DNA from: JANMMJ01 sp964543235
GTDB taxonomy: Bacteria; Pseudomonadota; Alphaproteobacteria; Rhizobiales; Aestuariivirgaceae
Assembly (NCBI GenBank): GCA_964543235.1
Contig: CAZIXE010000097.1
Location: 1 to 10,154 of the forward strand
Length of the DNA stretch: 10,154 nt
Direction: 5' to 3'
Shown here: positions 1 to 6,502 of the stretch, one piece after another
Layout of the letters: the number at the start of each line of letters is the position of its first letter
Position numbering within the stretch: position 1 is the stretch's first letter
The notes under the pieces: model-generated
Databases searched by the model: none
What the model saw: only the letters and a program-made list of their open reading frames with translations
Told to the model about the DNA's origin: nothing
Position numbers and translations under genes: made by a program

Positions 1-53
1 AGCGGTCAATTCATGTGCTACATAAACCGGACAACTTCAGCCGCTCTCTACAG
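1..53. mobile_element. Probable insertion-sequence terminus (left edge of window), inverted relative to the right edge
   Basis: Seen in sequence: positions 1-53 resemble the reverse complement of 10100-10154. Shared blocks are GCTAC, ACCGGACAA and the 11-base GCTCTCTACAG (43-53). The homology stops abruptly at about position 53. Two degenerate tandem copies of a motif of about 22 bases (accggaca..tcat..gct) can be aligned, the first being cut by the window edge (positions 1-21). Known: IS21-family and related elements carry multiple short repeats at their ends and often begin 5'-TG. Here the element end would read 5'-TGTAGAGAG going left from position 52. Inference: an IS lies just outside the window. 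No transposase gene is visible, so the family is not proven. Confidence 0.55.
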
Positions 54-83
54 TGAAGATTATGGGACGGCAAGCAGTTGCCC

Positions 84-113
84 TTGACGAACGAAACCAC
101 CTCTCACTAGTCT
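84..113 (+). promoter_or_regulatory. Candidate sigma-70-type promoter for the DUF922 gene
   Basis: TTGACG at 84-89 and TAGTCT at 108-113 are separated by 18 bases. The predicted transcription start near 120 lies between the upstream GTG (114) and the ATG (138), which supports the ATG as start. The match is by eye only. The -10 box is weak. Confidence 0.3.
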
Positions 114-137
114 GTGTCCAAGGTGCGGGAGTCGGTG

Positions 138-794
138 ATGCCATCGAGAATCTTGGCAGGCGTGGCGTTGGCAGCAGTCTGGATTGGCTGTTGCGGCGCG
201 GCAGAGGCCGCTCCCCAGTCGCGAACTCAATACTCCTACTATACGGTAAAGGGCAAATCTGCCCAGGAAGTCTATGACGCGATGATTGCCAGGGGGCCGC
301 ATGTCAATGGCGCCAAGGCCTATGCGTCGACATCGGCAACCTCTTCGCAGGAGGGCAAACTGCTCCCCGGAAAGCAGTGCCGGGTAACCGATTACACCTT
401 CAACATCGACTTCGTGATCCGGCTGCCCAGGGTTGCCAACGAAAAGCTGCTGAAGGGCGAAACCCGCAAGCGCTGGCTGGCATTCTCCGACTTTCTCCGC
501 CGGCACGAGGAGCGCCACCGTGCCATCTGGCTTGAATGTGCCAGCGAGCTAGAGGAACGGGTGAAAGCGCTGCGTGCCGACGACTGCGACGAAGTCGATA
601 GAGAGGCGGCCGAATTATGGGAAAGCATCAGGGCACAATGCAATCTCAAGCATGACGCCTTTGACACCGCCGAACAGAAGCGTCTTGCCTCCCACCCCTT
701 CGTCAAGCTGGTCATTCGCCAGGCTGCGACCGCCCTGAAGACTGCGACAATCAAGCCCAACAAGAAGCGGCAGAGAGCGGCGGCGATCAACTGA
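138..794 (+). CDS. Exported putative zinc-dependent protease, DUF922 family
   Basis: The protein has 218 residues. It opens with a signal peptide (residues 1-25, hydrophobic core ILAGVALAAVWIG, likely cleavage after AEA). The mature part begins with YYTVKGKSAQEVYDAM and GPHVNGAKAYAST, has a conserved Cys at 81 and an LPR at 96-98, and carries HEERH at residues 123-127. This order, and the HExxH zinc motif preceded by a W..F..FL helix, fit the DUF922 family, annotated as predicted secreted Zn-dependent proteases. The substrate is unknown. The tail (190-218) is Lys/Arg-rich. A GTG at 114 would add eight residues, but the ATG at 138 has a better ribosome site (GGGAG near 126-131) and puts the signal peptide at the N terminus. 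The gene converges on mtnP and overlaps its 3' end by eight bases. It stands alone between an IS-like terminus and mtnP. Protease activity is a family prediction, not shown. Confidence 0.8.
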   Translation: MPSRILAGVALAAVWIGCCGAAEAAPQSRTQYSYYTVKGKSAQEVYDAMIARGPHVNGAKAYASTSATSSQEGKLLPGKQCRVTDYTFNIDFVIRLPRVANEKLLKGETRKRWLAFSDFLRRHEERHRAIWLECASELEERVKALRADDCDEVDREAAELWESIRAQCNLKHDAFDTAEQKRLASHPFVKLVIRQAATALKTATIKPNKKRQRAAAIN

Positions 795-1662
795 CCTTGA
801 GGACCCGCCCGGCCACAGCGTCCAGTTTCGCAACGAGAACCGGGTCCCGGCTGGCGGGGGCGGTCATGATGGCATGCTGCAGCGCGACATCCGATCCGAT
901 CGGACAGGGTTCATGGTTGGCCGGAAAGTCCCGGGCCAGCCGCATCACGAATCGCTTGGCGTTTTCCCCGTTCTGCCGCAGCACCTGAAGCACCTTGCTG
1001 ACATCGACTTCACCGTGATCGCTGTGCCAGGAATCATAGTCGGTCACCATTGCTGCAGTGCAGTAGCAAAGCTCGGCCTCGCGCGCCAGCTTGGCCTCCG
1101 GCATGTTGGTCATGCCGATCACCGATGCCTGCCAGCGGCGATACAGCTGCGATTCCGCCAGGGTCGAGAACTGGGGGCCTTCCATCACCACATAGCAACC
1201 GCCGACCACGTGCGGAATTCCCTCCGCCTCCAGCGCCGCCGCAGCGCGGGCCTGCAGTCCTGGCGATATTGGATAGGCCAGCGACACGTGGGCGACGCAG
1301 CCCGTTCCGAAGAAGCTCTTTTCCCTCGCGAAGGTTCGGTCAATGAACTGGTCGACCAGCACGAACATGCCCGGCGCGAGGTCTTCCTTGAGCGATCCCA
1401 CCGCCGAAATCGAAACCACGTCGGTAACCCCGGCCCGCTTCAGGACATCGATGTTGGCGCGGTAGTTGATGGTTGTCGGCGAATAGCGGTGGCCGCGCCC
1501 GTGCCGGGGCAGGAACACGACCTCGGTCTTCCCGATCAGTCCGCGCCGCACCTGGTCGGACGGTTCGCCCCAGGGGCTCGCAATCGTCTCCCAGCGTGCA
1601 TCATCCATGTCGATGTCGTAGACGCCCGATCCGCCGACAATGCCGAGTACCGATTTCGCCAT
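787..1662 (-). CDS. mtnP: S-methyl-5'-thioadenosine phosphorylase
   Basis: Cytosolic purine-nucleoside-phosphorylase-fold enzyme that uses phosphate to split 5'-methylthioadenosine into adenine and 5-methylthioribose-1-phosphate, in methionine and purine salvage. Its 291 residues are a normal length for the family. Visible motifs are GIVGGSG (7-13, phosphate site), PRHGRGHRYSP (52-62), NYRAN (66-70), SAVGSL (86-91), MEGPQFSTLAES (160-171), GMTNMPEAKLARE (183-195) and TDYDSW (207-212). The Asp residues in the last motif are the adenine-specific determinants of MTAP-type enzymes. A purine-rich ribosome site (GGGGGAGGGCAGGGC) lies directly upstream of the ATG. The gene follows petC on the same strand with 68 bases between, but a strong hairpin lies in that gap, so it may depend on read-through or its own promoter. 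Its 3' end overlaps the DUF922 gene. Apt, which would use the adenine product, lies 4.3 kb away in the window. A general PNP is less likely because of the MTAP-type motifs. Confidence 0.95.
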   Translation of the reverse strand: MAKSVLGIVGGSGVYDIDMDDARWETIASPWGEPSDQVRRGLIGKTEVVFLPRHGRGHRYSPTTINYRANIDVLKRAGVTDVVSISAVGSLKEDLAPGMFVLVDQFIDRTFAREKSFFGTGCVAHVSLAYPISPGLQARAAAALEAEGIPHVVGGCYVVMEGPQFSTLAESQLYRRWQASVIGMTNMPEAKLAREAELCYCTAAMVTDYDSWHSDHGEVDVSKVLQVLRQNGENAKRFVMRLARDFPANHEPCPIGSDVALQHAIMTAPASRDPVLVAKLDAVAGRVLKVS

Positions 1663-1686
1663 GCCCTGCCCTCCCCCAAAACATAA

Positions 1687-1708
1687 GGCCCGGGAACTTG
1701 CCCGGGCC
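1687..1708 (-). terminator. Hairpin terminator after petC, inside the mtnP leader
   Basis: A perfect 8-bp stem, GGCCCGGG (1687-1694) and CCCGGGCC (1701-1708), has a six-base loop. Read on the minus strand it is followed by TTATGTTTT, a modest U-rich tract, as expected for an intrinsic terminator of the pet operon. It ends 24 bases upstream of the mtnP start codon, so it could also attenuate mtnP. Confidence 0.65.
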
Positions 1709-1730
1709 CGAACCTAGCTAGACATTTCCC

Positions 1731-2570
1731 TCAGTGATCCACGCGGGCCCAGATACGCTGTTTGACGAGATACAGCAGAACCGTGAGGATCGCGAGATAG
1801 ATGACCACCGAGAAGCCCATCGACTTCCGCTCTTCCATCTTGGGCTCTGCAGCCCACATCAGGAATGCTGCAACGTCCCTTGACATGTCTTCCACCGTAT
1901 TGGGCGCCCCGTCATCGAATTCGACCTGACCGTCCGAGAGTGGCGGCGGCATCTTGATCCACGGACCGGACGCAAAATAAGGATTGTAATAGGCGCCTTC
2001 GACCGCTTCTCCATGCAGGTCGGCTGGCACTTCCTCGTATCCCGTCAGGACCGAATAGACATATTCGGGCCCGCCGATGCCGTTGAAAAACTGGTTGACA
2101 GTGCCGTACCACCCGGCCCGCGCCTTGGTGATCAGCGACAAATCGGGGGGCGGGGCGCCGCCATTGGCGGCTGCCGCGGCGGCGCTGTTCGCAAACGGCG
2201 ACGGGAAGCGATCAGAAGGCAAACCGGGGCGTTCGAACATTTCGCCGTCGGCATTGGGCCCGTCCTGGACGGTGAAGGTCGCTGCCAGCGCCTTTACCTG
2301 CTCTGCGGAAAACTCCGGCCCCCCGGGTTGGCTCAGATTCCGGAACGCCACAAGGTGCATCGCATGGCAGCTTGCACAGACCTCCTTGTAGACCTTGTAG
2401 CCGCGCTGCAGTTGCGCCCTGTCGAAATGCCCGAAAGGCCCTTCGAACGAGAACGAGATGTCATGCGCCGGCTTCTGGCCTTCGGCCGCAAGGGCTCCAC
2501 TGCTCACCGCTGCTGCAATGGCTGCCGCAGCCGAAAAGCTCTTGATGAAACTCATCATTTCTTTCCCCAT
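1731..2570 (-). CDS. petC: Cytochrome c1 subunit of the cytochrome bc1 complex
   Basis: Membrane-anchored c-type cytochrome that takes electrons from the Rieske protein and passes them to a soluble or membrane cytochrome c on the periplasmic side. From the ATG at 2570 it has 279 residues. It shows a signal peptide (about 1-28, Ala-rich, ending SSGALA), the haem attachment site CASCH at 65-69 followed by AMHLVAFRNL, the axial Met region GPWIKMPPPL (Met207) and one C-terminal transmembrane helix (about 251-269) ending QRIWARVDH. The Ala-rich run near 129-136 is an ordinary family insertion region. The start ATG overlaps the petB stop (TGATG), suggesting translational coupling. A nearby ATG at 2558 (MMSFIK), behind GGGGAAAG, would shorten the protein by four residues and is an equally credible start. 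The open frame extends much further upstream inside petB, but that part does not resemble a cytochrome. The gene is last in petABC and is followed by a hairpin. Confidence 0.95.
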   Translation of the reverse strand: MGKEMMSFIKSFSAAAAIAAAVSSGALAAEGQKPAHDISFSFEGPFGHFDRAQLQRGYKVYKEVCASCHAMHLVAFRNLSQPGGPEFSAEQVKALAATFTVQDGPNADGEMFERPGLPSDRFPSPFANSAAAAAANGGAPPPDLSLITKARAGWYGTVNQFFNGIGGPEYVYSVLTGYEEVPADLHGEAVEGAYYNPYFASGPWIKMPPPLSDGQVEFDDGAPNTVEDMSRDVAAFLMWAAEPKMEERKSMGFSVVIYLAILTVLLYLVKQRIWARVDH

Positions 2571-3835
2571 CACTCTGCCGGCGCCGCCGCACTCTTCTTG
2601 GCCAAAACCGAGTCGGAGATCGACGACGGCAACGGCCTCGGTGTCTCGAGAAGTCCCAGCAGAGGCATAATCACCAGGAAATGCGCGAAATAGTAAAGGG
2701 TCGCCAGGAACGCCAGGGTAACATAGATGCCTTCCGCCGGCTTCGAGCCGAGATACCCGAGGAGAATGACATCCAGCACCAGAAGCCAGAACACCTGGCG
2801 GTAGATCGGCCGGTACGTTGCCGACCGCACTCTTGAAGTATCCAGCCACGGCAACACGAACAGCACGAGGAGCGACGCAAACATGGCGATCACGCCGAGC
2901 AGCTTCGCGGTGAGCGGCCCGATATCGAAGGTGATCGACCGCAGAATGGCGTAGAAGGGCAGGAAGTACCACTCCGGCACGATATGCGGCGGAGTCTTCA
3001 GGGGGTCGGCCATGTCATAGTTGATGGCGTGGCCGAGATAGTTTGGCGAGAAGAACACGAACACCGCCAGCACGATGAGGAATACCATGATCGCGAACGC
3101 ATCTTTCATCGTGTAGTAGGGATGAAACGGCACCGTGTCCTGGCCCGACTTCACTGACACGCCTGTCGGATTGTTGTTGCCGGGCACATGCAGCGCCCAG
3201 ATATGGAGGCCGACCAGGCCGGCGAGCACGAAGGGCAGCAGATAGTGCAGCGAGTAGAAACGGTTCAGCGTTGGGTTGTCGACCGCATAGCCGCCCCACA
3301 GCCAGGTGGTGATCGTATCCCCGACCAAGGGGATCGCCGAGAACAGGTTGGTGATCACCTTCGCACCCCAGAAACTCATCTGGCCCCAGGGCAGCACATA
3401 GCCCATGAAGGCCGTTGCCATCATGACAATGAGGATGAGCACGCCGATCATCCACAGGACTTCCCGCGGCTCCTTGTAGGACCCGTAATATAGCCCACGG
3501 AAGATGTGGATATAGACGGCAAGGAAGAACATCGACGCGCCGTTGGCATGGAGATAGCGCAGCAGCCAGCCGTAGTTCACATCGCGCATGATGTGCTCGA
3601 CCGAACTGAACGCCATGTCGACATGCGGCGTGTAGTGCATGGCCAACACGATTCCGGTGAGCAGCTGCACAACTAGCATCACGGTCAGAATGCCGCCGAA
3701 TGTCCACCAGTAGTTCAGGTTCTTTGGCGTCGGAAAGTCGAGCGCCTGCGCCTGCATCAATTCCATCACCGGCAGCCGCTGGTGCATCCATTTGCCGAAA
3801 GCAGTCTTCGGCTGATAGTTCGAGTGTCCGCCCAT
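2570..3835 (-). CDS. petB: Cytochrome b subunit of the cytochrome bc1 complex
   Basis: Integral membrane subunit with the two b haems and the quinol-oxidising (Qo) and quinone-reducing (Qi) sites. The 421 residues cover full-length cytochrome b with about eight transmembrane helices, not the split b6/subunit IV form. Haem ligands fit His96, His110, His197 and His211, each pair 14 residues apart as in other proteobacterial bc1 complexes. GYVLPWGQMSFWGAKVITN (145-163) is the Qo cd-helix region, and PEWY is at 287-290. The start is read as the ATG at 3835, because GAGGGG lies six bases upstream of it. A GTG one codon earlier (3838) would be only three bases from that site. petA ends 14 bases upstream, and petC overlaps the stop by one base. 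The C-terminal tail (about 400-421) is an Ala/Ser/Lys-rich extension. Confidence 0.97.
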   Translation of the reverse strand: MGGHSNYQPKTAFGKWMHQRLPVMELMQAQALDFPTPKNLNYWWTFGGILTVMLVVQLLTGIVLAMHYTPHVDMAFSSVEHIMRDVNYGWLLRYLHANGASMFFLAVYIHIFRGLYYGSYKEPREVLWMIGVLILIVMMATAFMGYVLPWGQMSFWGAKVITNLFSAIPLVGDTITTWLWGGYAVDNPTLNRFYSLHYLLPFVLAGLVGLHIWALHVPGNNNPTGVSVKSGQDTVPFHPYYTMKDAFAIMVFLIVLAVFVFFSPNYLGHAINYDMADPLKTPPHIVPEWYFLPFYAILRSITFDIGPLTAKLLGVIAMFASLLVLFVLPWLDTSRVRSATYRPIYRQVFWLLVLDVILLGYLGSKPAEGIYVTLAFLATLYYFAHFLVIMPLLGLLETPRPLPSSISDSVLAKKSAAAPAE

Positions 3836-3849
3836 CACTGGCCCCTCAA

Positions 3850-4410
3850 TTAGCCGATTCGGATTTTGGTTTCAGACAGATAGGTGTAGACGGGCACCTC
3901 AAGGTTCATCGGTGCCGGGCCTTTGCGAATGCGTCCAGCAGTATCGTAGTGAGAACCGTGGCAGGGGCAGAACCACCCGCCATATTCGCCCTGCTGTCCA
4001 AGCGGCACGCAGCCCAGATGCGTGCACACACCCATCATCACGATGTATTTCTCGTTCCCACCGACCACACGATTGGCGTCTGACGCAGGTTCCGAATCCT
4101 TGAGGTTCCGGTTGCGTGCCAGGGGGTCCTTGAGCTCGGCAACATCAGTGGCTTTTGCTTCCTCGATTTCCTGCGCCGTCCGGTGCCGGATGAACACCGG
4201 ATTGCCACGCCATTTCACGGTGATGCTTTGGCCTTCGGCGATCGGCGCGAGATCGACCTCGATCGTTGCCAGCGCCAGAACCGATGCGTCCGGGTTCATC
4301 TGATGGATGAATGGCCAGACCGTGAGTGCGGTACCGACGGCCGCTACGGCGCCCGTGGCGATAAACAGGAAATCACGTCGGTTGGGATCCGCATGCTCTG
4401 CTGTGGACAC
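3850..4410 (-). CDS. petA: Ubiquinol-cytochrome c reductase Rieske iron-sulfur subunit
   Basis: This [2Fe-2S] subunit of the bc1 complex moves electrons from quinol in cytochrome b to cytochrome c1. It has 186 residues. A twin-arginine signal-anchor (RRDFLFIATG at 11-20, then a hydrophobic helix to about residue 35) shows export of the folded protein by Tat with the helix retained. Cluster-binding boxes are CTHLGC (129-134) and CPCHGSH (148-154). By family knowledge Cys129, His131, Cys148 and His151 bind iron, and Cys134-Cys150 form the disulfide. I chose the GTG at 4410 because AAAGGAAG sits seven bases upstream and the twin-arginine motif then begins at residue 11. A longer frame to 4509 adds 33 residues that do not look like a Rieske N terminus. 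The gene is first in the petA-petB-petC operon and is transcribed divergently from trmL. Confidence 0.96.
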   Translation of the reverse strand: MSTAEHADPNRRDFLFIATGAVAAVGTALTVWPFIHQMNPDASVLALATIEVDLAPIAEGQSITVKWRGNPVFIRHRTAQEIEEAKATDVAELKDPLARNRNLKDSEPASDANRVVGGNEKYIVMMGVCTHLGCVPLGQQGEYGGWFCPCHGSHYDTAGRIRKGPAPMNLEVPVYTYLSETKIRIG

Positions 4411-4417
4411 GTCTCGT

Positions 4418-4425
4418 CTTCCTTT
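4418..4425 (-). promoter_or_regulatory. Ribosome binding site that decides the petA start
   Basis: On the minus strand AAAGGAAG (4425 to 4418) lies seven bases before the GTG at 4410. No comparable site precedes the longer-frame start at 4509. This favours the 186-residue Rieske protein. Confidence 0.7.
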
Positions 4426-4509
4426 GTGTTCGCGCCGGCCCCCGTTGTTTGCCAAAACGGGCCCCCCAGGCGCATGGATTGCGGCGGTTTTGGCATCCGC
4501 CACCACCAA

Positions 4510-4537
4510 AGTCTAGCCATGAAGTGTCGCAGTTCAA
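4510..4537 (-). promoter_or_regulatory. Candidate promoter for the petABC operon
   Basis: On the minus strand TTGAAC (4537-4532) and TAGACT (4515-4510) are 16 bases apart, in the 172-bp divergent region between petA and trmL. Transcription would start near 4503, giving a leader of about 93 bases before the petA GTG. I saw no convincing FNR-type (TTGAT-N4-ATCAA) site here. The assignment is by eye. Confidence 0.35.
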
Positions 4538-4582
4538 AGGCTTTTTGCCTTCTTTTCGGCAAGCGGCTAAAGGGCTGGCATT

Positions 4583-5041
4583 ATGGTCGAAATCGCCCTC
4601 TTTCAGCCCGATATCGCACCCAATACGGCAACCATCGTCCGCATGGCTGCCTGCCTTGGGCTGACCGTAAGGATCATTGAGCCTGCCGGCTTCCTTTGGA
4701 CCGATTCTGCCTTCCGGCGGGCCGGCATGGACTATCTGGAACTGGCAAAGGTCGTACGCCACAGCCACTGGCAGGCATTCCTTGACGTGACCCGGCCGCG
4801 CCGCCTGGTGCTCATGACAACCAAGGGAACCGAGGCATATTCCAGCTACAGCTTCCGGTCCGATGACATCATCCTCATGGGCCGCGAATCGGCCGGGGTT
4901 CCGGACGAGGTCCACGCGGCGGCGGCCGCACGGCTTCGCATACCGATGCTTCCGGACCGCCGCTCCATGAACGTTGCCCTGGCCTGCGCGATGGTGACCG
5001 GAGAGGCCCTTCGACAAACCCGCGGATTCCCGGCAACGTGA
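4583..5041 (+). CDS. trmL: tRNA (cytidine/uridine-34)-2'-O-methyltransferase, TrmL/YibK type
   Basis: SPOUT-class enzyme expected to use S-adenosylmethionine to methylate the 2'-OH of the wobble nucleotide (position 34) in tRNA-Leu isoacceptors. The 152 residues match the minimal TrmL, which lacks an extra RNA-binding domain. Visible motifs are IALFQPDIAPNTATIVRMA (4-22, motif 1), IIEPAGFLW (31-39), AGMDYLEL (47-54), ILMGRESAGVP (97-107, motif 2, cofactor loop) and IPMLPDRRSMNVALA (120-134, motif 3 of the trefoil knot). AAAGGG about eight bases before the ATG serves as ribosome site. The gene is divergent from petA and lies 61 bases upstream of hemF, with which it may be cotranscribed. TrmH-type 2'-O-methyltransferases are related, but the short length and the NT-x-x-I-x-R start fit TrmL best. 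Confidence 0.93.
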   Translation: MVEIALFQPDIAPNTATIVRMAACLGLTVRIIEPAGFLWTDSAFRRAGMDYLELAKVVRHSHWQAFLDVTRPRRLVLMTTKGTEAYSSYSFRSDDIILMGRESAGVPDEVHAAAAARLRIPMLPDRRSMNVALACAMVTGEALRQTRGFPAT

Positions 5042-5102
5042 ATCCAGCTTTGAATAGAAGACATCAACGGCTAGTGATGGCCATGCCGAGAGCATTTTGC
5101 CC

Positions 5103-5954
5103 ATGAATGACGTGGAAGCTGTCAAGTCGGAGGCCGAGCGCTGGTTTCAGGAGCTCCGGGATATGATCTGCGCGGCGATGGAAGAGATCGAACAGGGCTA
5201 CGCGCCGCAGTCCGCCGCCCGGTTCGAGCGCAAGACCTGGCAGCGCCCCGGCGGCGGTGGTGGCGTGATGTCCATGCTGCACGGTAAAGTATTCGAAAAG
5301 GCCGGTGTTCACTGCTCCACAGTTCATGGCGAATTCTCGCCGGAGTTCCGCAGCCAGGTTCCCGGCGCGAATGTCGATCCGCGCTTCTGGGCCAGCGGCA
5401 TTTCGCTGATCATGCACCCGTGGAACCCGCATGTCCCGGCTGTACACTTTAACACCCGCCTTGTTGTCACTTCCACGTCCTGGTTCGGCGGCGGTGCCGA
5501 CCTGACCCCCGTTTTGGATCGCCGACGTACCCAACAGGATCGCGACAGCCGTGACTTTCACGCCGCCATGCAACTGGCCTGCCGGGGCCACGCCATGGCC
5601 GATTATCCCAAGTTCAAGCAGTGGTGCGACGACTACTTCTTTCTCGCCCATCGCAACGAGCCGCGTGGTATCGGTGGCATCTTCTTCGACTATCTGAACA
5701 GTGGCGATCTTGTCGCCGACCTCGCCTTTGTCCGCGATGTCGGCCGAAGCTTCCTGGCAATCTACCCCGAACTGGTAAGGCGCAATCTGGCAACACCCTG
5801 GTCTGAGGAAGACCGTGAAGAACAACTGATACGCCGCGGCCGTTATGTCGAATTCAACCTGCTTTACGATCGCGGTACTCTCTTTGGTCTGAAAACAGGC
5901 GGCAACGTCGATGCAATCTTGTCTTCCATGCCGCCAACGGTAAGGTGGCCGTGA
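5103..5954 (+). CDS. hemF: Oxygen-dependent coproporphyrinogen III oxidase, short C terminus
   Basis: Cytosolic enzyme that uses O2 to decarboxylate two propionates of coproporphyrinogen III to the vinyl groups of protoporphyrinogen IX, the aerobic branch of haem synthesis. It has 283 residues. Conserved blocks are GGGGVMSMLHGKVFEKAG, the HGEFSPEF segment, MHPWNPHVPAVHFNTR, TSWFGGGADLTPV, YPKFKQWCDDYFFLAHR, EPRGIGGIFFDYL and RRGRYVEFNLLYDRGTLFGL. The protein ends at SSMPPTVRWP. In HemF proteins I know, the VRW is followed by roughly 25 more residues ending near PRDWV, so a C-terminal tail appears to be missing (see findings). The start is read as the ATG at 5103 with GAGAG about ten bases upstream. 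A TTG two codons earlier (5097) is possible. The apt ATG lies two bases after the stop, so the two genes are almost certainly one transcript. Confidence 0.93.
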   Translation: MNDVEAVKSEAERWFQELRDMICAAMEEIEQGYAPQSAARFERKTWQRPGGGGGVMSMLHGKVFEKAGVHCSTVHGEFSPEFRSQVPGANVDPRFWASGISLIMHPWNPHVPAVHFNTRLVVTSTSWFGGGADLTPVLDRRRTQQDRDSRDFHAAMQLACRGHAMADYPKFKQWCDDYFFLAHRNEPRGIGGIFFDYLNSGDLVADLAFVRDVGRSFLAIYPELVRRNLATPWSEEDREEQLIRRGRYVEFNLLYDRGTLFGLKTGGNVDAILSSMPPTVRWP

Positions 5955-5956
5955 CC

Positions 5957-6502
5957 ATGGATCTGCGTAACGGGTTTGATATCAAGCGCTACATCCGGAC
6001 AATCCCCGATTATCCGAAGCCCGGGATAATGTTCCGCGACATCACCACTCTGCTGGCCGACCTCTATGGCTTCCGTGCCGCGGTGGATGAGCTGGCCTGG
6101 CCGTTCCTGCGCGGCGAGATCGACTATATTGCCGGGATCGAGGCACGGGGCTTCATCCTCGGCGGCGCGGTGGCCCACAATCTCGGTCGCGGTTTCATAC
6201 CCATTCGCAAGAAGGGCAAGCTGCCCGCGCGAGTCATTGGCCAGGAGTACGCCCTGGAGTACGGCGTCGACACCATAGAGATTCATGCCGATGCCGTGCG
6301 CCCGGGCGACCGCATCCTCCTGGTCGACGATCTCATTGCGACCGGTGGCACGGCGGGCGCGGCTATCGATCTTTTACGCAAGTCGGGAGGCGAAGTCGTT
6401 GCCGCGGCCTTCGTGATCGATCTGCCGGATCTGGGTGGAGCCCGGCGTCTGCGCGACAAGGGCGTCAAGGTTCACACCCTCGTGCAGTTTGACGGCCGCT
6501 AG
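5957..6502 (+). CDS. apt: Adenine phosphoribosyltransferase
   Basis: Cytosolic type I phosphoribosyltransferase that joins adenine to PRPP to give AMP and pyrophosphate. The 181 residues match the bacterial family. Motifs are IPDYPKPGIMFRDITTLL (16-33, the Apt N-terminal signature with adenine contacts), GIEARGFILGGAVA (60-73), PIRKKGKLPARV (82-93, flexible loop), EYALEYG (97-103) and the PRPP-binding loop LLVDDLIATGGT (121-132). I chose the ATG at 5957 because TAAGGTGG lies eight bases before it and the protein then begins like other Apts. A GTG at 5945 would overlap hemF and add four residues. The gene is coupled to hemF (two-base gap). Its TAG stop lies inside the left end of the palindromic element at 6499-6640, which probably serves as its terminator. 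Its adenine substrate is what MtnP releases. Confidence 0.96.
   Translation: MDLRNGFDIKRYIRTIPDYPKPGIMFRDITTLLADLYGFRAAVDELAWPFLRGEIDYIAGIEARGFILGGAVAHNLGRGFIPIRKKGKLPARVIGQEYALEYGVDTIEIHADAVRPGDRILLVDDLIATGGTAGAAIDLLRKSGGEVVAAAFVIDLPDLGGARRLRDKGVKVHTLVQFDGR

Noticed and set aside
874..1686. 270-residue plus-strand frame opposite mtnP
   Set aside because: It is a shadow frame of a high-GC gene. MtnP motifs on the minus strand are unambiguous.
2571..2972. N-terminal extension of the petC frame (134 residues) that could be read as a fused domain
   Set aside because: It is the shadow of petB in another frame. The cytochrome c1 signal peptide starts cleanly at 2570 or 2558.
4411..4509. 33-residue upstream extension of petA
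   Set aside because: The GTG at 4410 has a strong ribosome site seven bases upstream and puts the twin-arginine motif near the N terminus. The extension has no such support.
5050..5067. FNR-like half sites TTGAA...ATCAA upstream of hemF
   Set aside because: The half sites are eight bases apart rather than the four of a TTGAT-N4-ATCAA box, so it is not a credible FNR site.
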